Under the pieces are notes generated by a model. That model saw only the letters and a program-made list of their open reading frames with translations, was not told the origin of the DNA and ran no database searches. A DNA stretch of 64,000 nt, from NCBI RefSeq assembly GCF_007746795.1, contig NZ_CP036343.1, positions 2,965,369-3,029,368 on the forward strand, read 5' to 3'. How positions within the stretch are numbered: position 1 is the first letter of the stretch; each line of letters opens with the position of its first letter. Origin of the DNA: Gimesia algae (GTDB lineage: Bacteria > Planctomycetota > Planctomycetia > Planctomycetales > Planctomycetaceae). Positions 57,322-64,000 of this stretch are shown one piece after another. The translations under genes and the position numbers were made by a program.

Positions 57322-57415
57322 TGGAACGCATCACATTTAACCATAGCGTCTCTCAATCTAGCATACTCGGTCCAAATGGCCCTGGAGACGCTACGGTAAA
57401 ACTGGACACAGTCTA
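57322..57415 (+). repeat. Dispersed palindromic MITE-like element, copy F
   Basis: A 94-bp copy with ends TGGAACGCATCACATTT (left, TA changed to TG) and GGACACAGTCTA (right). The inner arms AGCGTCTC and GAGACGCT pair. It fills nearly the whole spacer between two convergent genes. Its right-end TA plus one base supplies the TAG stop of the minus-strand gene at 57413. The reconstructed empty site is CTAG, also an amber stop in that frame. Confidence 0.85.
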
Positions 57416-58603
57416 GCGGGCTGTGGTCTGTTTCAATGCAGGTAAGACCCCACAGCGTTTCAGCGCCAGCAATGGATAAAAAGTCCCACTGTAGGTAATA
57501 AAATGCCAACGATCCGTATTCAGGGAGCGTGTCCACCAGCGACCCGATTCACGCTGATGGGTCAACAGCCACTCGACTCCTTTTTGAATCTGAGGATCAT
57601 TGGCAGGCACGCCACTTTCGAGCAAAACGAGTATCGTCAGACCGGTCTGATGACCATCACTCGAAAGGTTTTTCCAGCCACCTGCCTTTTGATCGTATTC
57701 CGGCTCTGATCGCAGCTTTTCCGCCCGATTCCCCCGCCCCCAGGCTGCGGGAGAAGCAAAAGTCCGAATCGACCAGCCACCATCAGGCAACTGATGCTCG
57801 CGAATCATCTTGATCAGAGTCTGCTTTTTCTCCGCATTGATCAGATCCGGATACGAGGCCGCTGTCCACAACAAAAGCAACCTGCCATAATCATGTGCCG
57901 GCTCTGTCTTCTGCAGATAAGAAATCAATCGTTCCACACTCGTGTGTAGTTTTGGATCCTGCAGGTTTTCCCGCCACCCGGGCGCTGCCGCAATCGCCTG
58001 GGCTGCGACCGTCGCCCCCTGATAACTGCTTGACTCAAACGGTGGCCAGCAGTCGGTATTCCCCCAACTCCCGTCTTTCGACTGCACACTCAACATGAAC
58101 TGTAACGCCTCGTCGGTCTCCGGCGACAGCTTTCTGCTCACATGCTGATCCCATTCCGCCAGCCCGGCCGCCACATACGCAATCTGTGTCGGACGAATTC
58201 CACTTAACTGTTTCTCCCGATCCATGGCTTTCAGCTTTCGCAACTCAGCGATAAAGAAGTCGCGTTTCTCTTTCCCGGGGACCCCCAGCTCCGGAGTCAG
58301 TTCCGGCCGCGACAAGAGATACATCCCGTTCGTGTGACAGCTCACACATTTCCGCTGTGTGGACCACGCATCGCTGCCCTGCTCCAGATAATGCTCAGCC
58401 TGTTGCAGTGAAAATTCCTTACGGACTGGTTCGTCTGCATACGCTTCAGGGACCTGGATCTCATCCGTTTGATATTGGAACTTTTTTGCTTTTTCAGGTT
58501 TGAGCGGAAGGGTTGCCGCTGAGTTCGAGGTCTGTGCAATCGCCTGCAGACTCCAGAAACTGATCACTAAAATAATGCAGTTCACTCTGACCGGATTGAT
58601 CAT
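57413..58603 (-). CDS. Secreted prenyltransferase/squalene-cyclase-repeat protein with CxxCH motif
   Basis: The product is 396 residues with a signal peptide (about 8-24, cleavage near AIAQ). A CxxCH haem-binding motif (CVSCH, 86-90) precedes alpha/alpha-toroid repeats of the prenyltransferase/squalene oxidase type: FMLSVQSKDGSWGNTDCW, MIREHQLPDGGWSIRTF and GVEWLLTHQRESGRWWTRSL. The DxDD motif of cyclases is not visible, so catalysis as a terpene cyclase is unlikely. ATG 58603 is chosen for its strong GAAGGAG seven bases upstream. The TAG stop coincides with repeat copy F. The substrate is unknown. Confidence 0.8.
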   Translation of the reverse strand: MINPVRVNCIILVISFWSLQAIAQTSNSAATLPLKPEKAKKFQYQTDEIQVPEAYADEPVRKEFSLQQAEHYLEQGSDAWSTQRKCVSCHTNGMYLLSRPELTPELGVPGKEKRDFFIAELRKLKAMDREKQLSGIRPTQIAYVAAGLAEWDQHVSRKLSPETDEALQFMLSVQSKDGSWGNTDCWPPFESSSYQGATVAAQAIAAAPGWRENLQDPKLHTSVERLISYLQKTEPAHDYGRLLLLWTAASYPDLINAEKKQTLIKMIREHQLPDGGWSIRTFASPAAWGRGNRAEKLRSEPEYDQKAGGWKNLSSDGHQTGLTILVLLESGVPANDPQIQKGVEWLLTHQRESGRWWTRSLNTDRWHFITYSGTFYPLLALKRCGVLPALKQTTAR

Positions 58604-58643
58604 GTTGGCTCCTTCAATCAATGATTCAATGATTTAACAAAAT

Positions 58644-58687
58644 CCTGCTGACAAAAGCAGGAACCCATCAGCATATGCAAATGGGTT
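58644..58687 (-). promoter_or_regulatory. Two adjacent hairpins in the leader of the 57413-58603 gene
   Basis: On the plus strand CCTGCT-GACAAA-AGCAGG (58644-58661) directly abuts AACCCAT-N12-ATGGGTT (58662-58687), whose loop contains the palindrome GCATATGC. They lie 41-84 bases upstream of the start codon, so in the mRNA leader or promoter. No T-run follows, which argues against a simple terminator. The rest of the ~600-bp spacer to 59209 is A+T-rich with no gene seen. Confidence 0.35.
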
Positions 58688-59209
58688 CAGAACCACCACA
58701 AAAAAAACCAGAGTCGCTTTCCTCTGCTCAATGAAGCACCAGATTCGCTGTGGGTAAAAAATAAAAAAACCACCATCATATCTCAATGCTACTTAAACTA
58801 TAGATTCATAGTACCTTACAACATTGACACTTTGATTCTTATAATTCCACCTTCTCATACTTTCATCTACGTATCTCCATTTATTGCTTTCACTTAGACA
58901 GATTCGCCCCCAGTCTTAGTGATGCGTGATTAAGCGTTTCAATCACTTGTCGCGCACTTTTCAAAAATGGCCCACGCATAGTTGAGATACCTGAAACAAG
59001 CGATTTTACCAGAATCCCCGCAGTGGTTTTAATTGTCGCCAAAAGAGTAAACCATTCGCACAATCGACTGCTCTAAAGGAAATCTGCCAGATTGCATCTT
59101 ATTACAGGGACTTGAAACAGGAGAGATGAAAACGGCGAAGTAGTTCCGGAGCATCCCTGCTTCCAGTAAACGAATCCAACCTGTAAACAAACGGCATTCG
59201 ATTTCAGTC

Positions 59210-59662
59210 TTAATACTCTCCCACGACCTGCCCGTCATTGCGTACCGCCAGTCGTTGAAAGGTTGAATTGATATCCTGCAGATGAGTCGCGCTGCCAACG
59301 CTACCTTTCTTGTAATCAATATTCTCACTCAGAAAATGGACTGACCCATCGCAGAAAACAAAGTGCGCTCCCCCCACATGGTTACTGCTGAAACCACGGA
59401 CGTCATGTTCTGCACCTGCAATCGCGTTAATGCCGTTATAGGTGAGACCAATCACAGCCATTCCATTTCCTTTACGGGCATAGCTGCTGCTTTGCGTATT
59501 ATTCGAAGCAGAAAAACCGATGGCATTCGCTCCTCCCACCTTGTTGTTACTTTTGTAAACATACGCACGCTCACCCACCAGAATAGTGTTACTGCTCCCA
59601 TCAGTAATATCACGAAAACGGATGCTGGAATTGACCCAGAGCAAATGAATCCATCTCCCCGA
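59210..59662 (-). pseudogene. C-terminal remnant of a DUF1559 (prepilin-like) protein
   Basis: About 150 codons are open, from after an in-frame TGA at 59663-59665 to the stop at 59210. They encode the C-terminal part of a DUF1559 protein: INSTF-type end, DITDGSSNTILVGERAYVY, and the family's H-X9-DG signature in HVGGAHFVFCDGSVHFLSEN. Family members are usually about 300-350 residues and start with a prepilin cleavage/methylation site and a long hydrophobic helix; none is present here or in the other frames just upstream. The only possible start is TTG 59644 without a ribosome-binding site, so this looks like a 5'-truncated gene. Confidence 0.75.
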
Positions 59663-59839
59663 TCAGCATCACAGCACACTCATCACCCTGTTAATAACGA
59701 GCGAAATAGCGATCCACACTGGACACAACAGGGAGGTCCGAGTCTAATGATCAGCGCCTGTCAAAATAAAAACCCGCCAATACAGATACTGCAGGGAATC
59801 GCTGTGTCTGGTGTATTGATTTGATTCCCGGAGTCAAAC

Positions 59840-61192
59840 GTGACCGTCTCATTCGAACAACAGAATTACTGGCCGATGGCACGGAAAATTCTGTGGGTAA
59901 TCCTGTTCCTGTTAGCACTCACAGTCTTTGCTCCCGGATACCTCGCCGCGCTACGTCCGGCCGATGGCCAGGTGTTCGACTTTTTCAAAGAGTGGGCCGC
60001 CGTCCAGAATCGCCTGTCAGGCATGCCCGTTTACGCTGATCAGGAAGTTTCGTTACTCAAACACCTGAACCTGAAACTGACCAACTCGGACGGATTTTTC
60101 GATCGCTATAACACGCATCCTCCCTCGGCCAACCTGATCGCAGTCCCTTTTGCCTGGCTCACCTATCAGGACGCGCAACTTGCCTGGAGCCTGTCATCCC
60201 TGGGTATGCTTTTTCTGGCGATCTTCTGGATCGTACAGGCGCTCAAAATCCGGATGACATTCTGGAGTTTCCTCGCCTTACTGACGGTCCTGCTGGCCTG
60301 TGATCCGCTGCAACAGTCGCTGATCCAGGGACAACCAAACCTGCTGCTTGCACTGCTGATTGTCGCCGCCTGGAAAACAGGGCGGTCCGGAAATTCTCTG
60401 ATGGCAGGTGCCTGCCTGGGATTAGCCACGGCAGTCAAAATCTATCCCGCTTATCTGTTCCTCTACTTTCTGATCAGGCGCGACGTTCACGCACTCGCGG
60501 GTGGGGCGCTGGCCTTTGGCAGCATTACCCTGCTGACAATCGCCATCTTTGGCAGCGCCTCTTATCACGACTATCTGACAGTGGTGCTGCCTTCCCTGGC
60601 CGACATCACCAACAACTGGGGCAACGCATCGCTGCTCGCCTTCTGGGAACGCCTGTTTGATCGGCCTACAGACACGATCAGCCCCGTCGTTGATTCCCCG
60701 CTGCTCCTGCGGGGAACGGTCTGGACATCCTGGCTGGCACTGACTGCGCTGGTGGCGGGCGTCATCTGGAAAACCCGCCATGCAAAATTCAGCGATCAAA
60801 GCTTTGCCATTACGATTGTCGCCATGTTGCTGATGACTCCTACCACCTGGCATCATTATTTCATCATCCTGCTGGTTCCTATCGGGATATTAGTGGAAGA
60901 ATACCCTCCCTACTCGGGAAAACGCTGGCTGGTGAATCTGACACTCCTTGCTCTGATAATCAGCCCGCGACTCACCTGGGCCCTGCTGATTCCCGCTCAG
61001 AAAACCATAACTTCTGCAACAGCTTCCGCTCCCTGGCAACAGGGAGGCATGGTCGCAATCCCCTGGCAGTCGCTGACGGCACTTTCCTATCAGTGCTTTG
61101 CCCTGCTCTTCATGATTACTCTGCTCTGGCCTAATGAATTCCCCGCCCGTCAATCTGCGCAGGATTCAACAACCACCGGAGTCGCTTCCTGA
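59840..61192 (+). CDS. GT87-like (DUF2029) polyprenyl-phosphate-sugar glycosyltransferase
   Basis: A 450-residue polytopic membrane protein with about ten helices. The extracytoplasmic loop after helix 1 holds the acidic segment FDFFKEWAAVQNRLSGMPVY and then RYNTHPPSANLIAVPFAWL, typical of DUF2029/GT87 mannosyltransferases that use lipid-linked sugar donors. Later segments CLGLATAVKIYPAYLFLYFL and MTPTTWHHYFIILLVPIG also match. The start is GTG 59840, with GGAG seven bases upstream. Its 3' end overlaps the convergent acyltransferase gene by 43 bp. The acceptor glycan is unknown. Confidence 0.82.
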   Translation: MTVSFEQQNYWPMARKILWVILFLLALTVFAPGYLAALRPADGQVFDFFKEWAAVQNRLSGMPVYADQEVSLLKHLNLKLTNSDGFFDRYNTHPPSANLIAVPFAWLTYQDAQLAWSLSSLGMLFLAIFWIVQALKIRMTFWSFLALLTVLLACDPLQQSLIQGQPNLLLALLIVAAWKTGRSGNSLMAGACLGLATAVKIYPAYLFLYFLIRRDVHALAGGALAFGSITLLTIAIFGSASYHDYLTVVLPSLADITNNWGNASLLAFWERLFDRPTDTISPVVDSPLLLRGTVWTSWLALTALVAGVIWKTRHAKFSDQSFAITIVAMLLMTPTTWHHYFIILLVPIGILVEEYPPYSGKRWLVNLTLLALIISPRLTWALLIPAQKTITSATASAPWQQGGMVAIPWQSLTALSYQCFALLFMITLLWPNEFPARQSAQDSTTTGVAS

Positions 61193-62310
61193 GGTTCCTC
61201 TCGTGGAAAAAAACGCTTCAGCTTCAGAAACTGTTTCTCGTAACAATGCCAGCTGATTTCAGACAGTAACAGGATAATCAAGACCGAGGCACAAAACGCG
61301 AGAACACTTCGTATTGGACTCGCATCAGTCACATTCCAGTAAGTCAGATACACTTTTCTGACAGGGATCAACACCATCATCTGGAAAATGTAGATCGCGT
61401 AACTGCGATTTCCGAAGTAGCGCAATACCGGGTTTTCCAGCAATCGGCTCAAAATGCCTGACTGCGTCGACTTTAATACGACCACTGCGATCAGCAATGC
61501 GCTCGCGACAGCAAACAGAGAGTACCCGATGGTCTGACTGGCAGGCCCGTCAATATAAAACCCGTGATCGACTGCGATCACCGTCAGCAAACCAGAACCG
61601 ACTATAATCAGGCCGGTCAAAGCCCGTCGATCCAGATACGATTCCAGCACAGGATTTCTCAGCCAGACGGCAATCAATGCGCCCGCGCTTAAGGTATCCA
61701 GTCGAAACAGCGTGACTGTGTAAACGGTCATCGCATCGACTCCCTGATAACAGGCCACACACCGTGAAATCAGAGACAACAGAAACAGAGATCCGCAAAA
61801 CACTCCGAGGGAACGATGCCCCAGTAACCAGACAGCAAACGGCCACAGCAGGTAGAACTGTTCTTCAACGGCCAGGGACCAGAACGGTTGCACGACCATG
61901 GGAGGTGTACTTCCCCCGAAAACCGGTCCCCAGTTCTGCAGGTAAAGCCAGTACCAGATCTGATCAGGAAACTCAGGATTCTGGAGAAACAGCCACAGGA
62001 TGACGCCATAGTACAGCGGAAAGATTCGCAGAATCCGCCGCAGATAAAAGTTGCGAAAGTAATGGGGGCTCTCTCGCGTATCCAGCAGGATGCCGGTGAT
62101 CAGAAATCCGGACAACACAAAAAACAGATCCACGCCACACCAGCAGGACCGGGAGACAATCTCATAGATCTGCCCTGCCGTTCCTGTTCCGGAAACAATG
62201 ATCAGACCGCTGTGAAAAAAAAGGACCAGCAGGATGGCCACGCCGCGCACCCCATCAAGCGCTGGCACATGCTTCGCAGAGTCAACCGATTTGAGTGGGG
62301 GGACGTTCAT
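61150..62310 (-). CDS. Acyltransferase-3 (OafA/YrhL-type) membrane protein
   Basis: The product is 386 residues with about ten membrane helices. The N-terminal family motif VPALDGVRGVAILLVLFFHS carries the catalytic His, and RSCWCGVDLFFVLSGFLITG, FYLRRILRIFPLYY and FWSLAVEEQFYLLWPFAVWL are the next conserved blocks. The family O-acetylates or otherwise acylates surface glycans at the membrane. Its last 43 bp overlap the 3' end of the GT87-like gene, and both may modify the same envelope glycan, an inference. Confidence 0.9.
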   Translation of the reverse strand: MNVPPLKSVDSAKHVPALDGVRGVAILLVLFFHSGLIIVSGTGTAGQIYEIVSRSCWCGVDLFFVLSGFLITGILLDTRESPHYFRNFYLRRILRIFPLYYGVILWLFLQNPEFPDQIWYWLYLQNWGPVFGGSTPPMVVQPFWSLAVEEQFYLLWPFAVWLLGHRSLGVFCGSLFLLSLISRCVACYQGVDAMTVYTVTLFRLDTLSAGALIAVWLRNPVLESYLDRRALTGLIIVGSGLLTVIAVDHGFYIDGPASQTIGYSLFAVASALLIAVVVLKSTQSGILSRLLENPVLRYFGNRSYAIYIFQMMVLIPVRKVYLTYWNVTDASPIRSVLAFCASVLIILLLSEISWHCYEKQFLKLKRFFPREEPQEATPVVVESCAD

Positions 62311-62489
62311 GGTACAGCGTACATCAGAGGCAGTAGAAAAGTTCAGACGGATTCACCAAAGTTGATTTTCCACCACAGCCCCCTATGGCACAATGCCCGC
62401 CTGCCGGAAAGCCAGTCAAGCTGCACGACAGGAATCGATTCTGACGATTGTCTGGATCAGAACGCCATATCCAGTCTGCCCGGGCAGGT

Positions 62490-63767
62490 TTATTCGCCGA
62501 TCTTGACTGAAATCTTTCCGCTGTTATCAGCCAGTTCGTGCCAGTGGTCGCGACATCGGAGAAACAGCTTTCCACTCGCGGGCGCTTGAAAACGGTCTGC
62601 TTCACCCAGTTCGAATGCTTCACTCAACTTGTATTCCTCATCTTCGTTTTCATACAGGACGACCCCCATCAAAGTACCACTCCCGGAATCATCCCCACTG
62701 GCAGTCACGTTCTTACTTTCCGTGGCAGTGTTCCACTCTCCCACTGTTGAAATCTGATATTCCTGCCCCTCTTCCACAAGCACCCGGGAGGCCTGCCAGC
62801 CCTGGTTTGCTAAGATTTTGGAAGTCAGCGGACGTACCGAATTAGGTTTACGAAACTTGGTTTTCCAGTCCCACTGACACAGATCACAGCGATACCCCTG
62901 ATCAAAGTGTCTCAGGAAGAACAGATATTCGAATGAAATCTCGCGGTCCATCGATCCATAAGTCTGATTGAAGGAGACCGGCTTATTCATCAGCAAACCA
63001 AGTCCCAGCGGCCGAAACCGCGCGGCATAATTTGGATTTGTTGCCAGTAAATGACACAACGCCCACCGCCAGCAGTAATTCTGCCAGGAATCCCCGGTTG
63101 TTTCTCTGGAATTGACGATCTCGTTCAGGCTTTTAGGTTCACTCCGCTTGATATAATCAATCACATATTGCTCACAGGTAACGGCCAGTGGTTGGCCTTT
63201 TCGGGGCACCACTTTCCAGTTATTTCCCATCTCGGCCATGCCTTCACTGTACCAGACTGGCCCTGTACGACCGAAAGTTTGTGCGCAATAGGCGTGCACG
63301 GCTTCGTGCTGAGGCGTTCCGTTGCCCGCGGTTGCATACACAATCGATTTAGCAGCCACAATCTGTCCCCCCCGATACGTGGTGCGACTCATCGTGACGC
63401 CACCTCCCCCCTCAACCGACTGCATCCCCGCCGGATGCAGACTCCCCGCAGGCCAGTTCGCCAGATCCTTCACCACGTAGCATTCAATCACAGTCCGATT
63501 TGGACTCGCCCAGTAGGTCGAAATGATGACCAGCATTTTTTCCAGGCGTTCCAGTAAATCTTTTGCGTCCTCAGCCGACAAATCGGTATGGATCAGAAAA
63601 TTTTTGGAGCGGTAATCTGCTGGCGCAGCGGGAGAGGCAGGCCGCTGGTTCACCGCACGTCGATTTCCCTGGGCAGAGAGACTGCCAACAGAAACGGTTA
63701 CCAGAAACGTAAACACCAGCACCGACCGGAAACACAATGAATTGATGATTTTTGCTGCTGACTCCAC
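62490..63767 (-). CDS. Secreted DUF1570-like zinc metallopeptidase with C-terminal beta-sandwich domain
   Basis: The product is 425 residues with a signal peptide (hydrophobic VLVFTFLVTVSVGSLSAQ, about 17-33). The gluzincin signature HEAVH (154-158) with downstream EGMAEMG (Glu175) indicates a zinc peptidase, as in the planctomycete DUF1570 family. The last ~100 residues form a beta-rich domain (EEGQEYQISTVGEWNTATES; FQAPASGKLFLRCRDHWHEL) resembling LecA-like lectin modules. The start is GTG 63767, with GAGGAAA about 8 bases upstream. Substrate and cell-surface binding are not known. No gene follows to the window end. Confidence 0.78.
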   Translation of the reverse strand: MESAAKIINSLCFRSVLVFTFLVTVSVGSLSAQGNRRAVNQRPASPAAPADYRSKNFLIHTDLSAEDAKDLLERLEKMLVIISTYWASPNRTVIECYVVKDLANWPAGSLHPAGMQSVEGGGGVTMSRTTYRGGQIVAAKSIVYATAGNGTPQHEAVHAYCAQTFGRTGPVWYSEGMAEMGNNWKVVPRKGQPLAVTCEQYVIDYIKRSEPKSLNEIVNSRETTGDSWQNYCWRWALCHLLATNPNYAARFRPLGLGLLMNKPVSFNQTYGSMDREISFEYLFFLRHFDQGYRCDLCQWDWKTKFRKPNSVRPLTSKILANQGWQASRVLVEEGQEYQISTVGEWNTATESKNVTASGDDSGSGTLMGVVLYENEDEEYKLSEAFELGEADRFQAPASGKLFLRCRDHWHELADNSGKISVKIGE

Positions 63768-64000
63768 AGACAGTTTCCTCCTTGTTGATTCAGCCCGGCA
63801 TTGGATTTACAGAAATGTTGATTGCAGAAGACGTGGTTGATTGCAGCAGATGATGTGCGAAAACAATTGTACCACGCTTCATACCAGAAACAAATTATAA
63901 TTGTCGAAACAGGCAAGCTCATATCCCGTACGCTTGATATGTCACCGTTCCCACTTTACCCTGAATGAACAGTTTTTAAAGAATGTTTAGTTTGTTCGTC

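Overview
The window reads as one contiguous chromosomal segment of a planctomycete, most like Gimesia (formerly Planctomyces maris), judged from gene content rather than a database search. The pointers are two secreted sulfatases, a DUF1080 protein, a DUF1573 protein, a DUF1559 remnant with its H-X9-DG signature, secreted c-type haem proteins, MJ0042-type zinc-ribbon membrane proteins and many secreted TPR proteins. Base composition looks balanced. Housekeeping genes are intact and no prophage, plasmid backbone, CRISPR array, rRNA or tRNA gene was found.

Layout. 1-4.6 kb: RNase R (cut by the window edge) and a YhaM-type exonuclease on the minus strand, divergent from proS. 4.6-12.2 kb: DUF1080 protein, two sulfatases, and a lipoprotein flanked by two paralogous small TPR proteins. 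12.3-20.7 kb: a methyltransferase, a WecA/TagO-like transferase overlapping an O-antigen-ligase-like TPR protein, a DUF1573 protein, a tetrahaem metallophosphatase-like lipoprotein and a CYTH (CyaB-like) protein. 21-26.5 kb: recA, then an HtrA-like protease overlapping alaS. 26.5-31.9 kb (minus): DapA-family aldolase, NhaC-type antiporter, soluble histidine kinase, HTH-receiver regulator. 32.4-41.4 kb (minus): mnmG, ruvB, two paralogous zinc-ribbon membrane proteins, a YebC-family protein and a large secreted TPR protein. 41.7-47.6 kb (minus): a HhH-GPD-like protein with a histone-H1-like tail, then nusA-infB-rbfA. 48.4-55.8 kb: a secreted TPR protein (plus) facing a fatty-acid/phospholipid cluster (minus, transcribed rpmF-plsX-fabD-acpP-fabF-second ketosynthase-like gene). 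56-64 kb: a secreted protein of unknown role, a secreted prenyltransferase-repeat protein with a CxxCH motif, a DUF1559 remnant, a GT87-like mannosyltransferase, an acyltransferase-3 protein and a secreted DUF1570-like metallopeptidase. The last 230 bases hold no gene I can see.

The most striking non-genic signal is a family of six dispersed elements of about 94 bp (2615, 10160, 35494, 36853, 49829, 57322). They share ends, have an imperfect palindromic structure with about 31-bp terminal inverted repeats, and are bounded by TA. Removing each element with one TA leaves the same empty site, YTAG, at all six loci. This fits IS630-type MITEs. Two copies sit in the amber stop codon of a gene and regenerate it. 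Other points for a second look are a ketosynthase paralogue that has lost two catalytic residues next to an intact FabF, the HhH-GPD-like protein with a 69-residue Lys/Thr/Ala-rich tail, an unusual HTH-receiver regulator paired with a kinase carrying a CxxCH motif, and a terminator with an unexplained upstream transcript in front of nusA.
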